Below, in pieces: positions 18,866 through 27,815 of a DNA stretch of 64,000 nucleotides. Both the position numbers and the translations under genes were made by a program. The notes beneath the pieces were generated by a model that worked only from the letters and a program-made list of their open reading frames with translations, had not been told where the DNA came from and did not search any database. The stretch comes from Spirochaetota bacterium (lineage in GTDB: Bacteria; Spirochaetota; UBA4802; JAFGJZ01). Position 1 is the stretch's first letter; each line of letters opens with the position of its first letter. The stretch is taken from contig JAQIBV010000004.1 in NCBI GenBank assembly GCA_027858855.1, positions 1 to 64,000 of the forward strand. Reading direction: 5' to 3'.

Positions 18866-20045
18866 TATTGTCACGGCCATGAGGGCTCTCCGACGGAATA
18901 AAATGCGCTCAATGTTGACCAGTATTGGTATAATTATTGGTATCTCTTCTGTTATAGCCATGATTGGTATTGGAAGCAGTGCTCAGATCGCTGTTCGAGA
19001 AAAGATTTTCAGCTATGGAGCTAATGCTGTGCAGGTTCGCCTTATTCATGGAAAAGCGGCAGCTATATCAGATTTGGAAAAATTGCGTCAATATATTCCT
19101 CAGATTAAATATTTGACTCCTAACGAATATACTAGTGAGCGTCGAGCCTCTACAACACATACCTATAAGCAGAAGAAAATGAATGTACGTATAAATTTTG
19201 TAGATGTTGACTATTTTGATATTCAGAAAAGAAGTGCAACTTCCGGTCGTATATTTACAAAAAATGAGATAGAACAGTATGCCAAGGTTGTTGTAATAGG
19301 GGCACGAGTTCGTGATGAGCTTTTTGTGTTGGAAGATCCCATCGGTAAGCAGGTCTGGATCAATAATACAACCTACACAGTAATTGGTGTGTTAGATGAG
19401 AAGGGTGAAGCTATATCTGGTGAACACTTCGATGAATTATCAATTATACCCTATACAACTGGATTACGGCGTTTTCTGAATCGGACTTCATTTGACAACA
19501 TTCTTGCTGTACCATATAATGATAAAGATCTGGATCTTGTTACAGAGATGATAAAAAAATATTATATTGAAAAGTTTTCTTTGATTGATAATTACGATAC
19601 CTATTTTCGAGTTTCAAGTAGTCAGGATAGGATGCAGATAGCTGATGATATTACAAATGCATTGTCGATACTACTGGCTGGAATCGCATCTATCTCTCTT
19701 TTTGTTGGTGGAGTAGGTATAATGAATATTATGCTTGTATCGGTTACCGAAAGGACGCGAGAGATTGGGATTCGCATGGCCATAGGTGCGAAAAAAAATG
19801 ATATCTTGTTGCAATTTTTACTCGAGTCGATTGTCCTGAGTTCTCTGGGAGGGATCGTTGGGGTATTTCTTGGGCTTATGGTATACTATATAATGACTCA
19901 AATAGTTCAATGGCCCTTTGTCTTTTCTGTCGGAGCAATATTCATCTCTGTTTTCTTTGCAGCCTGTGTTGGTATCTTTTTCGGGTACTATCCTTCAAAA
20001 AAGGCTGCTAATCTTAAACCGATTGATGCACTTAGATTTGAGTAG
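18849..20045 (+). CDS. MacB-type ABC permease without adjacent ATPase
   Basis: 398 residues. Topology is the MacB type: one N-terminal helix (about 21-41) in the conserved ALRRNKMRSMLTSIGIIIG context, a periplasmic MacB_PCD domain (about 45-265), and three C-terminal helices with the signature VTERTREIGIRMAIGA and GYYPSKKAANLKPIDALRFE. It begins inside the preceding membrane-protein gene, so the two are coupled. No ATPase gene is near; the LolD/MacB-type ATPase at 8233-9024 is the closest in the window but has its own permease. It may extrude the product of the upstream cluster or a lipoprotein. Confidence 0.9.
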   Translation: MNLRINIVTAMRALRRNKMRSMLTSIGIIIGISSVIAMIGIGSSAQIAVREKIFSYGANAVQVRLIHGKAAAISDLEKLRQYIPQIKYLTPNEYTSERRASTTHTYKQKKMNVRINFVDVDYFDIQKRSATSGRIFTKNEIEQYAKVVVIGARVRDELFVLEDPIGKQVWINNTTYTVIGVLDEKGEAISGEHFDELSIIPYTTGLRRFLNRTSFDNILAVPYNDKDLDLVTEMIKKYYIEKFSLIDNYDTYFRVSSSQDRMQIADDITNALSILLAGIASISLFVGGVGIMNIMLVSVTERTREIGIRMAIGAKKNDILLQFLLESIVLSSLGGIVGVFLGLMVYYIMTQIVQWPFVFSVGAIFISVFFAACVGIFFGYYPSKKAANLKPIDALRFE

Positions 20046-20059
20046 ACAGTGATTTTGTT

Positions 20060-20260
20060 TGACAACTCTTTGTTGTTGCATGTAGTGTCGTTGTAAAGAA
20101 AAGGAGGAAGTCAGGTGAGAATCCTGCACTGGCCCGCAACCGTGTGATCTTGTAGTTAAGATCGAGTCGGATCTTCCTTGAATCGGAATCCACGGGGATC
20201 TGGATCCGTTTTGTATACGTATTAATACAAAACCCGCTATTTGGCGAACCCGTCAACCGA
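20060..20260 (+). ncRNA. Cobalamin riboswitch
   Basis: The core at about 20100-20180 follows the cobalamin consensus in order: GGAAG, then TCAGGTGAGAATCCTG, then ACTGGCCCGCAACCGTG, a 6-bp hairpin GATCTT/AAGATC, and the closing box GAGTCGGATCTTCC, whose CTTCC pairs with the first GGAAG. A second stem (GTTTTGTAT at 20208-20216 with ATACAAAAC at 20225-20233) lies 3'. It lies about 280-430 bases before the start codon of the DUF4465 lipoprotein and no other gene is between them. A TTGACA at 20059 could be the -35 element. Boundaries are approximate. Confidence 0.85.
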
Positions 20261-20537
20261 TTCTCTTTTTACACATAGGCAAATTCTAACAGATCTGATC
20301 AGATGTAATTAGGGAATAATAACACTCTAAAATAGTACTTTTAATAAGGATGCTTGCGTCGTGCGTCTGCTGCTAAATTAATAATTCAGTGGAGGTGACC
20401 GAGAATAGCCCTGTTGATTGCTTCTACGGGAGTACAAATATTCCTTTGTTAGTTCTCTTTTTTAATTGCATTGAACAGCTTTTTTAGAACTGCCCTGTGT
20501 TAATTAATATGTAATAATATTCTAAAAGGAGAATTGA

Positions 20538-21284
20538 ATGAAAGTTTTACAGAAGTACTGTAGCACATTGTTGTTGTTGGCTTTTTTTATATCTTTTACT
20601 GCTTGTGAAGATTATACGAAGGGAAGTACAGTTATTACCTTTGAAGAACTTGATGTACCTGTTGCAGGATACTGGAACGGGTCTGATTTATCAGGTAGTT
20701 TTTCAGTTGATAACGTTAGTTTTCTAAACACTTATAACAGCGATTATATGTCCTGGAATGGTATTGCATACTCTACGATGACCGATACAGAGACAACCGG
20801 TTATGATAATCAGTACAGTGTTTTTCACACATCCGGAAACAATAACTCTGAAGTCTTTGCCATTGCTTATCCCAACGGCGAGGAAAAGTTAATCGAACTT
20901 AATGAACCTGCGGGGATTAAAGGATTCTATGTGACCAATACAACCTATGTTTACCATTCGTTGAAGACGGGCGAAGACGGGTTTGGTGCGGTCACCGTTT
21001 TCGGTGGTGATGATGGTAACGCGGAGGATTATCTTCTTCTGAAAATCCGTGGCTATGATTCAATGGGAGTTTGTACGGGAAATGTAGAATTCTATCTTGC
21101 GGATTACCGTTTTGAAGATAACTCACAAGACTATATAATTGACGAATGGACTTGGGTTGACCTTTCAAAACTTGGGGATTCTGTTAAAGAGATTTCGTTC
21201 GAGATTACGTCTACCGATCTCGGAGATTGGGGTATGAATACACCTGCATATTTTGCCTTTGATGATCTTGCAGTATATTTGTAA
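20538..21284 (+). CDS. DUF4465-domain lipoprotein under cobalamin riboswitch
   Basis: 248 residues. A signal peptide with lipobox SFTAC (Cys 23) predicts a lipid-anchored envelope protein. The mature part matches the DUF4465 beta-sandwich pattern: ITFEELDVP, FYVTNTTYVYHSL, VEFYLADYR, DEWTWVDLSKLG, and the end MNTPAYFAFDDLAVYL. AAAAGGAGAATTGA precedes the ATG. The leader is a cobalamin riboswitch, so the protein should be made when B12 is scarce. From memory, DUF4465 proteins occur in Bacteroidetes cobamide-uptake loci, so a surface cobamide-binding role is a reasonable inference. It is a one-gene unit ending in a palindromic terminator. Confidence 0.85.
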   Translation: MKVLQKYCSTLLLLAFFISFTACEDYTKGSTVITFEELDVPVAGYWNGSDLSGSFSVDNVSFLNTYNSDYMSWNGIAYSTMTDTETTGYDNQYSVFHTSGNNNSEVFAIAYPNGEEKLIELNEPAGIKGFYVTNTTYVYHSLKTGEDGFGAVTVFGGDDGNAEDYLLLKIRGYDSMGVCTGNVEFYLADYRFEDNSQDYIIDEWTWVDLSKLGDSVKEISFEITSTDLGDWGMNTPAYFAFDDLAVYL

Positions 21285-21291
21285 TATTTTA

Positions 21292-21321
21292 CGTAGAGAC
21301 AGGTTATAACCTGTCTCTACG
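21292..21321. terminator. Perfect 30-bp palindrome between convergent genes
   Basis: CGTAGAGACAGGTTA is followed by its exact reverse complement. It begins 8 bases after the DUF4465 stop and covers the uvrC stop codon at 21304, so it can terminate both convergent transcripts. Confidence 0.8.
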
Positions 21322-23124
21322 GTTAAAATAATTGTATATGGTTGCTGCATCCTTTTGGGCAATCGATTCGACAGCGGCGATATCTTTCTCGTCAGATCTG
21401 CGAATGTTCTCAACTGATTTAAAATGTTTTAATAGCGCTGATCTTTTTTTGGGGCCGATTCCGGGAATGGAATCAAGTTCGGATTTTACCGTCGCCTTGG
21501 TTCGAAGTTTGCGATGGTGTGCGATGCCGAAGTCGTGAGTTGCATCTCGCAGCCGTTGTATGATTTTCAACTCCTGAGAATCGTGTGATAACCGTATCGA
21601 TGGTTCACCCGGATCAAGGAAAAGTTCTTCATGCTGTTTAGCGATTGAAATAACCGGGGTTTCCAGACCGAATGCATCCCTTGCTTCAATCGCACGAGCT
21701 AACTGTGTAGGCCCTCCATCAATGACAATCAGGTCCGGCTCTTCCCATCCGTTATTCACTATGTTCTGAATAAAGCGGGCAACCGCCTCATGGATCATCC
21801 CCGGATCATTGGCTTCTGTGTAACCTCTTATTGTAAAGTGGCGATAGCCTGCTTTGTCTGGTTGAGCATTTTTGAAACTAACCATTGATGCGACTGCGTT
21901 TTTTCCCTGTAAATTAGAGATATCAAAGCAGACCATATGGATGGGAACTGTGGGTAGTGATAGAATGTTTTTCAGATTTATCAGATATTTGTTTTTATCC
22001 GAATAGTAGTCCTGTGCCATTTTTTCGGCAATGATTAAATCAATGTTTTTCCGAACCATGGACATGGCACCCTTGTCGTGTGATGAGCGAGGGGCTGATA
22101 TTTTAACAGTGTGCCCAGCAGACTTTGTGAAGTGTTCTTCAAGTATTGAGTGTTCCGGTACCTTCTCCTGGGTTATGATACAGTGAGGTATTTCGTTCAA
22201 AGAGTAGTGGTTAAGAATAAATGTGCGCAGTATCGAGCTGTTAGTAGAGAACGATGAGTTTTCATACAGACGAATTTTACGTCCCGTAAGAACTCCTTTT
22301 CGGAATTCGAACAGTAGCAGAATGGCCTCATCTTTAAAAACATCCATTGCAATGTAGTCGGCATCGTGATTTTGCGGCATCAGAATATTCTGTCGTTCTG
22401 ATATCTTCTGAATGTCAAAGATGATATCCCTGATTTCGGCTGCTTTTTCGAAGCGTGTTTGAGATGAGTAGCGGTTCATGGAATCATTCAGTTTTTCAAT
22501 TACAGGCTCTATTTTGCCTTTTAAAAATAGTTCTGCGCTTCGAACCAAATCAAGATACTCTTCACGACTGATCAAATTACGACAAATTCCTGAACACTGT
22601 CTAATCTGGTAATTCAAGCAGGGGCGTTCATTTTCTGTCAGTGGTAATTTCCGTGTGCATGTCTTTAACCTAAATATTCTATTAGCAGCCTTGATAGTAT
22701 TTCTCGCTGCTTGAGCGTCGGTGTAGGGGCCGTAGTAGTGATTTTTCTTATTAGTAACATTACGTGTAAAAATCAGACGGGGGTACTCCTCACTAAATGT
22801 AACAGCAATATAGGGATAGCGTTTGTCGTCCTTCAAGCGAATGTTAAATCTGGGGCGATGCTTTTTTATAAGAGTGTCTTCAAGCAGAAGAGCTTCAATC
22901 TCTGTTTCGGTGGCAATTACTTCGAAGTCTGTAATCTGATTAACCAGAGTACGAGTTTTGATGTCTTCAATATTATTTTGAAAATAGGAACTGACCCTGC
23001 TTTTTAGCGAGCGTGCCTTTCCGACATATATTATATCACCTATGTGATTTTTCATCAGGTAGACACCCGGAGAGGTAGTTAGCTGTTTTACTTTATCGGT
23101 TATTAGTTCATGAACATTTTTCAT
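21304..23124 (-). CDS. uvrC: Excinuclease ABC subunit C
   Basis: 606 residues. UvrC makes the 3' and 5' incisions around bulky DNA lesions in nucleotide excision repair. The GIY-YIG nuclease is at about 15-95 (SPGVYLMKN, IIYVGKARSLKSRVSSYF). A UVR motif for UvrB binding lies near 200-235, the RNase H-like endonuclease with ISNLQGKNAVASMVSF and DLIVIDGGPTQL near 390-460, and a C-terminal helix-hairpin-helix (LDSIPGIGPKKRSALLKHF) near 550-570. Length is normal. Its last bases overlap nothing, but its first 17 bases overlap the end of the upstream sensor/TPR gene, so it is the second gene of that operon. Confidence 0.96.
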   Translation of the reverse strand: MKNVHELITDKVKQLTTSPGVYLMKNHIGDIIYVGKARSLKSRVSSYFQNNIEDIKTRTLVNQITDFEVIATETEIEALLLEDTLIKKHRPRFNIRLKDDKRYPYIAVTFSEEYPRLIFTRNVTNKKNHYYGPYTDAQAARNTIKAANRIFRLKTCTRKLPLTENERPCLNYQIRQCSGICRNLISREEYLDLVRSAELFLKGKIEPVIEKLNDSMNRYSSQTRFEKAAEIRDIIFDIQKISERQNILMPQNHDADYIAMDVFKDEAILLLFEFRKGVLTGRKIRLYENSSFSTNSSILRTFILNHYSLNEIPHCIITQEKVPEHSILEEHFTKSAGHTVKISAPRSSHDKGAMSMVRKNIDLIIAEKMAQDYYSDKNKYLINLKNILSLPTVPIHMVCFDISNLQGKNAVASMVSFKNAQPDKAGYRHFTIRGYTEANDPGMIHEAVARFIQNIVNNGWEEPDLIVIDGGPTQLARAIEARDAFGLETPVISIAKQHEELFLDPGEPSIRLSHDSQELKIIQRLRDATHDFGIAHHRKLRTKATVKSELDSIPGIGPKKRSALLKHFKSVENIRRSDEKDIAAVESIAQKDAATIYNYFNRRDRL

Positions 23125-24181
23125 TGTCTAACGAAGGCTCTATGTGTTTGCTGATTTTTTTGCAATACTGCTGTGATAAAGCATCTTCCGGAGTTATGGA
23201 GAGGGCTTTTTGAAACATGAATAATGATTCGTCCCATCGTTTCTGGCGGGCATAAATCACACCTAGGTTAAAGTAAGAGCCGAAACTGGATGGTTTTATA
23301 AATGTAAGAGTACGAAAAATATGCTCGGCATTGACAAAATCTTTTTTCTTCAGTAACTCTACTCCATGTTTGAATATCTCTTCGTCATTACTCTGCAACT
23401 TCAGCTGATCGATGGTCTGTTTATGTTCGCTGATCTCTTCAAGGAGGATATTGAAGTTTTCAGTAATTTGTGAAAAGTCTTTATCGGTTTTATTATTATC
23501 TATTAATTCACGTTTTAAAAGAGCGGTTTGAACACTATTGCTGAAACGTGCAACTATTCTACGAAGCTGGTGGGAAAAAATCAACGATAGTATAAAAAAC
23601 AGAAGAAAGGTGAAGCTAGACAGGATAAGCAGAATTTTTAAGATGTTGGTAATATGGTTCGCCTGTTCAATTTTTAAATGCATCAGAGCGGAAACCGGTA
23701 TCAGTGCTCTTGCGATATAACGTGTATTCTCAAAATCATATGGGAAATAGACAATTATGAATGCAGATTCTTTTTCTGAATAGATCTTATCATCAGAAAT
23801 TATTTGTATAAAGGCCTTTTCGAAGAGTGTCTGATCGCTATCGCTGATCATCGTTTTACCCTCTATATCGGCAATTGCGCTTTCGGTTGAAAAAATGGGA
23901 ATTCCGTATCTGTCGTCACGGGATTGTTTGAATAGGGTAAAGCCGGCAACAATGTTTTTATCAGTACATCTGGCTTTCAATCCGTTCAATGTGCTTGATG
24001 ATTGTAGCAGAGCGGCGCTGCGATAGGCTTGTTTAACCGCAGCTGATGATGCCGAAGTTTCCATACTGCTGAACATAAGGTAGAGCAGCGATGCCGTAAC
24101 AATCGCAATAGATGAGACCAGGAGCCCTGAAAACAGGGAATATCGTCTGACCGTCGCTGTAATAATAGATTTATCTTTCAT
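23108..24181 (-). CDS. Membrane sensor-like protein with C-terminal TPR
   Basis: 357 residues. Two membrane helices (about 16-38 and 175-203) flank an extracytoplasmic domain of about 135 residues, an arrangement like bacterial chemoreceptor or kinase sensor modules. The cytoplasmic part has a short helical, HAMP-like or coiled-coil stretch (about 205-265), then two TPR repeats (about 275-345: AEHIFRTLTFIKPSS, GVIYARQKRWDESLFMFQKAL). No kinase, cyclase or receiver is attached, so the output is presumably protein-protein contact. It overlaps uvrC by 17 bases. I do not recognise a named family. Confidence 0.6.
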   Translation of the reverse strand: MKDKSIITATVRRYSLFSGLLVSSIAIVTASLLYLMFSSMETSASSAAVKQAYRSAALLQSSSTLNGLKARCTDKNIVAGFTLFKQSRDDRYGIPIFSTESAIADIEGKTMISDSDQTLFEKAFIQIISDDKIYSEKESAFIIVYFPYDFENTRYIARALIPVSALMHLKIEQANHITNILKILLILSSFTFLLFFILSLIFSHQLRRIVARFSNSVQTALLKRELIDNNKTDKDFSQITENFNILLEEISEHKQTIDQLKLQSNDEEIFKHGVELLKKKDFVNAEHIFRTLTFIKPSSFGSYFNLGVIYARQKRWDESLFMFQKALSITPEDALSQQYCKKISKHIEPSLDNEKCS

Positions 24182-24298
24182 TGCTGTTCTTCGTACCGGT
24201 TCTTGATGTTTCCGAGTAGAGCTAAATATAGTCCGTATATGCCGCTAAGATAGAATTAAAAGAGTTTCGTGTCAAGAATAATGGTTGATGCTGTTGTG

Positions 24299-25465
24299 TT
24301 AAATAGGGTCAGTTATCACAAGTATGGTCTCAAACCCTCCCAGCTTAAGCCTGTACTCTTCTGATTGTCTCAAAGTCAGTCGTGCATGAATTGCTGCGGG
24401 AATAATGATCGCAGTTTTGGCACGAGGGAAAGAGATTGCTATATGGTTGAATATTCTGAGATAAAAAGCTTCGGCCTGTTCCAGCTTTAATCTTTTACCG
24501 AAGGGTGGATTTAGCACCAGTAACAGCTTTTTCTCTGTAAACAGCTTATCTGATAGTGAAAAAAAGTCGGCAGTTTGGAAGCTGATGCGATCATTGTCTG
24601 AAAGGCTGCTGAAGTTTTGTTCCAGAAGAAAACCTGATTCAGGGTCAATATCAGAGGCATATATTTTTACGGAGAGCCCCTCTTTTTTTAAGTGTGACAA
24701 GAGGTAATCGTAGTGGTTCTGTCGGAAAGCCGGCCATTGACTGAAGGCAAAGTTGTGATTGCGGTTAGGGGGTAAAGTTGAACAGAGATGAAATGCTTCC
24801 AGAGAGAATGTTCCGGATCCACTCATCGGATCGATCAAAACATCATAATCGGATAATCCCAGACGTATCAGGATAGATGCTGCGATGTTTTCACGAAGCG
24901 GAGCCTTGTTAATCAGTTTCTTATACCCCCGTTTATATAACGGTTCGCCACTGGAATCCAGGCTGATATAACAGACATCTTTTATTATACGGATATGGAC
25001 CATCTGTTCGTGGGGGCTTGTTGTATCTGCTTTAATTGAATTCTCACAGTTTAATCTCTCTCCGATTGCTTTGCGAACTTCGGATTCGATTCGTTCGGTG
25101 TGATATAGTTTTGATTTATGTGTGGTAATAGAAAACACCAGAGGAGTTCCCTGCTTGATATAGAGTTCCCAGCGTATCTGTGTGCATTTGTCGTACAGGG
25201 TGGTAAAGAAGGGGGTGTGAAAGCGGCAAATTCTGAGTAGAATGCGAATTGCGCATTGAAGCATCAGATTTAGTGTGTAAATCATGTCCAGTGGAGCAGA
25301 AAGTTCCACACCGCCATCCGCAACTTTCAGCTCTGCTTCTGGAAAGATCGATCTGATCTCTTGGCACAGCTCCTCTTCGAAACCTGGAGTGCATTGAACA
25401 AATATTTTATGATATGCAGAAATGATTCTGCGCTTAAGAGCTCTTTCCAGTGATTTACCGGGCAT
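24299..25465 (-). CDS. THUMP-domain N2-guanine RNA methyltransferase (RlmL/YpsC/UPF0020 family)
   Basis: 388 residues from the ATG at 25465, chosen because CAGGAAG lies 6 bases upstream; an earlier in-frame ATG at 25498 has no such site. A ferredoxin-like/THUMP segment (about 20-150; IFVQCTPGFEEELCQEI) is followed by a Rossmann methyltransferase. SAM motif I is DPMSGSGTFSLEAF and the catalytic LNPPFGKRL is the NPPxG form used for exocyclic amino methylation of guanine. The family methylates 23S rRNA (G2445 in E. coli RlmL). The second, C-terminal RlmK domain of E. coli RlmKL is absent, as in Gram-positive and spirochaete homologues. Confidence 0.88.
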   Translation of the reverse strand: MPGKSLERALKRRIISAYHKIFVQCTPGFEEELCQEIRSIFPEAELKVADGGVELSAPLDMIYTLNLMLQCAIRILLRICRFHTPFFTTLYDKCTQIRWELYIKQGTPLVFSITTHKSKLYHTERIESEVRKAIGERLNCENSIKADTTSPHEQMVHIRIIKDVCYISLDSSGEPLYKRGYKKLINKAPLRENIAASILIRLGLSDYDVLIDPMSGSGTFSLEAFHLCSTLPPNRNHNFAFSQWPAFRQNHYDYLLSHLKKEGLSVKIYASDIDPESGFLLEQNFSSLSDNDRISFQTADFFSLSDKLFTEKKLLLVLNPPFGKRLKLEQAEAFYLRIFNHIAISFPRAKTAIIIPAAIHARLTLRQSEEYRLKLGGFETILVITDPI

Positions 25466-25524
25466 AATTACTTCCTGATTAAACGCCGGCAGCAGCATAA
25501 CTGGTTGCCGACATTATTGGATGT

Positions 25525-25851
25525 CTATTTTAACAGATCCTGCATTGCTTTTAGCATCGCGCTGTTCAGCTGTTTTACGGTCTTAAAGTTTATCGGATCA
25601 ATTTTGTCTCCAGCTTTTACTATGAGTGAATCTGTTTTGAAGAAACAAGGCCATTTTTTACCCGATGGAAGAATTGCTGAAGCTCCTTTGATTGTGATTG
25701 GAATCAAAGGTATATTAAGATTCTTAGCCAGATAGGCTGCTCGTTCACAGGCAAGTGTGAAGGCCTGGTCATATGTTATCTGTTCATCAAAGAGCATGCA
25801 TCCTGAAAATTTGTTGCACATTGAGTAATAAAAATCATAAAGTGAATTCAT
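25525..25851 (-). pseudogene. Joined remnant of acyl-CoA ligase (5' end) and PlsC-like acyltransferase (3' end)
   Basis: A 108-residue frame with a normal start (GGAG 7 bases before the ATG). Residues 1-46 read like the beginning of an AMP-binding acyl-CoA/ACP synthetase (SLYDFYYSMCNKFSGCMLFD, then ITYDQAFTLACERAAYLAKN). From about residue 45 it reads like the end of a PlsC-type lysophosphatidic acid acyltransferase (IPLIPITIKGASAILPSGKK, then a basic/acidic closing segment). Both catalytic cores are missing. The simplest explanation is an internal in-frame deletion in a ligase-acyltransferase gene, with the join at the similar phrases LAKNLNI/NLNIPLIP. It may be translated but is unlikely to be an enzyme. 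Confidence 0.55.
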
Positions 25852-26047
25852 GTCGTACTCCGTTTTGTATTTTTTTGCAACATTTTTAAAGGTTAATCCT
25901 ATTCTGATAAATGTACGGAGAATATCAATATCTTTTCATTGAAGTGTAAATAATTCATTTTTGCTTAACTGATCGAATATAGAGTTTATTTAAAATTAAA
26001 TTTTTTTTGTCTGTTAGTAGCAAAATCGGCTGCTATTTTGTTAAATA

Positions 26048-26797
26048 GAGGATGGAGAGGAGTTTATACCCTTTTCATGGTCAATCGAAGATATGCTCCG
26101 CATCAGACTAACAGATAAACTTTATGCTGGGCCCATGTATCTGTATAAGTCATACCGTGTGCATGACTATACTGAAAACGGTTATCTTGAAAACAGCTCT
26201 ATTTCGGGAATGAAAAATTCTACAGTTTCGGCACCGGGTATTTCAGTTGCGTATGATTCTCGTGACTCCTCCTTCTATCCGACTCGTGGTATTGTTACAG
26301 AATTAACTATGCTTGCCAACTCCCCGCTTGTTGGTGCAAGTGAAAGTTCTCTTCGTGCAGAACTGGATACTGCTACCTATTTTAATCTGCACAACGGACG
26401 TTATGTTCTGGGATTTCATGGTAAGGGGATTTTTCAGAGTGGAGATGTCACCTATCAATTATATGAAGGTATCGGTGGAGACAAGATAGTGAGAGGATAT
26501 CTTAAGGATCGTTACAAGGGTAGGAATATGTATGCTGTGCAGAGTGAAATCCGGTTTCCTTTTGCCTTTTTTGATGATATTAATTATTTGGATCGTTTAA
26601 GTGGAGTCGCATTTGCCGGAGCGGGTAGTGTTGCTGATGATACCTTCGGTTTGACTTCGTCAGAACTCCATTATGCTGCGGGTTTAGGATTGCGTTACTC
26701 TCTGAACCAGAGAGAGAAGATAAATTTACGGATAGATTTTACATTAAATAGAGATGGTAACTCCGAATTTTATTTCCAGATTATGGAGGCCTTTTAG
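26048..26797 (+). pseudogene. 5'-truncated Omp85/D15-family outer membrane barrel
   Basis: The visible frame opens after a TAA at about 26046 and runs 250 codons; the first ATG is at 26093. The translated part is the C-terminal half of an Omp85-type barrel: LYAGPMYLYKSYR, SVAYDSRDSSFYPTRGI, LYEGIGGDKIVRGYLKDRYKG (the conserved VRGY loop), AFAGAGSVAD, and the closing strand NSEFYFQIMEAF with C-terminal Phe. No signal peptide, POTRA or patatin domain precedes it. A GGAGAGGAG ribosome-like site at 26053-26061 is not followed by a usable start at the right distance. It looks like the surviving 3' part of a longer gene, next to another remnant. Confidence 0.6.
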
Positions 26798-26810
26798 GTC
26801 GGCCTTAACT

Positions 26811-27815
26811 TCAGTTTGACAGAATTCTCTGGATACCGGCTCTAATCAGGTTCCACTCTCCATTATCAAATGCCGTACCAACTTTTTCGATGGCTCGGGC
26901 CCCCATGTATGAGGCAGCTTTGCCGCAAAGATCCAGTCCATAACCGTTCAGGTAAGCATACAGAAATCCGGCTGCCCAAAGGTCACCTGCGCCGGTTGTG
27001 TCAATGCGTGCTGTGGCGGGTTCGGCTGCTACGTTGTGGCTAGAATCTTTGCTCTGAATTAACGCTCCTTCTTTACCTCGTTTAACTACAGTAATATCTG
27101 CCAATTCAGCCATACATGCCAGATTTTTCTCGTCACTACCCCTGCCATAGAGCATTTCAGCCTCATCTTCGTTGGCGAAAACAATATCTATATATTTTGA
27201 AACAAGATCGGGTAACAGTTTGCGTGATGCTTCAACAACTTCGAAAGATCCAAGATCCAGGCTTATGCTACACTCTGCTTCCTTTATCGTTATCAGGGCG
27301 TGCTCAAAGAGAGTGGGGTTAAAAAGCAGGTAGCCTTCGATGTGAACATGAGTGCATTCTTTGAAGTCAGATACACGTATGTCATCACACTCTAAACTAG
27401 AGGCAGCACCCAGGTTTGTGCGCATTGTCCGTTCAGCATCCGGAGTGATAAGAGATAGGCAGCGACCTGTCGATTTATGGTAGGTATGCTTAAAGCGTGA
27501 CCTGCTTCCTCCGGCCCTGCGAAATTCACTTTCGTAATAACGAGAATTATCATCGCGTCCCAGCTTGCCTAGAAAGGCAGTAGAAAGACCAAGATGACTT
27601 GCAGCGAAGGTCGTGTTAGCAGCTGCACCTCCTGGGGAGAGAAAAACAGAGCTTTTGTCGAGTTTTGTGATGATTGCATCCAGACCGGTATCGTTAACAA
27701 GATGCATGCCGCCTTTGCCACCCTCAACAGATGCAAGAAACTCTTCACTGACGCGGGCAAGCAGGTCAACAATCGGTGAGCCGATACCAATAAGATTATA
27801 TTTAGCAAAAGACAT
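26811..27815 (-). CDS. PfkB-family (ribokinase/adenosine kinase-like) sugar or nucleoside kinase
   Basis: 334 residues from the ATG at 27815, chosen for its AGGGGG site 5 bases upstream; an ATG six codons earlier is less well placed. PfkB signature 1 lies at GGAAANTTFAASHLGLSTAF and signature 2 at IDTTGAGDLWAAGFLYA, which holds the catalytic Asp (GAGD). The layout with a long lid strand and AEPATARIDTTGAGD is that of the adenosine kinase/sugar kinase branch. Substrate cannot be assigned. It is convergent with the truncated barrel gene, with no regulatory clue to its pathway. Confidence 0.88.
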   Translation of the reverse strand: MSFAKYNLIGIGSPIVDLLARVSEEFLASVEGGKGGMHLVNDTGLDAIITKLDKSSVFLSPGGAAANTTFAASHLGLSTAFLGKLGRDDNSRYYESEFRRAGGSRSRFKHTYHKSTGRCLSLITPDAERTMRTNLGAASSLECDDIRVSDFKECTHVHIEGYLLFNPTLFEHALITIKEAECSISLDLGSFEVVEASRKLLPDLVSKYIDIVFANEDEAEMLYGRGSDEKNLACMAELADITVVKRGKEGALIQSKDSSHNVAAEPATARIDTTGAGDLWAAGFLYAYLNGYGLDLCGKAASYMGARAIEKVGTAFDNGEWNLIRAGIQRILSN

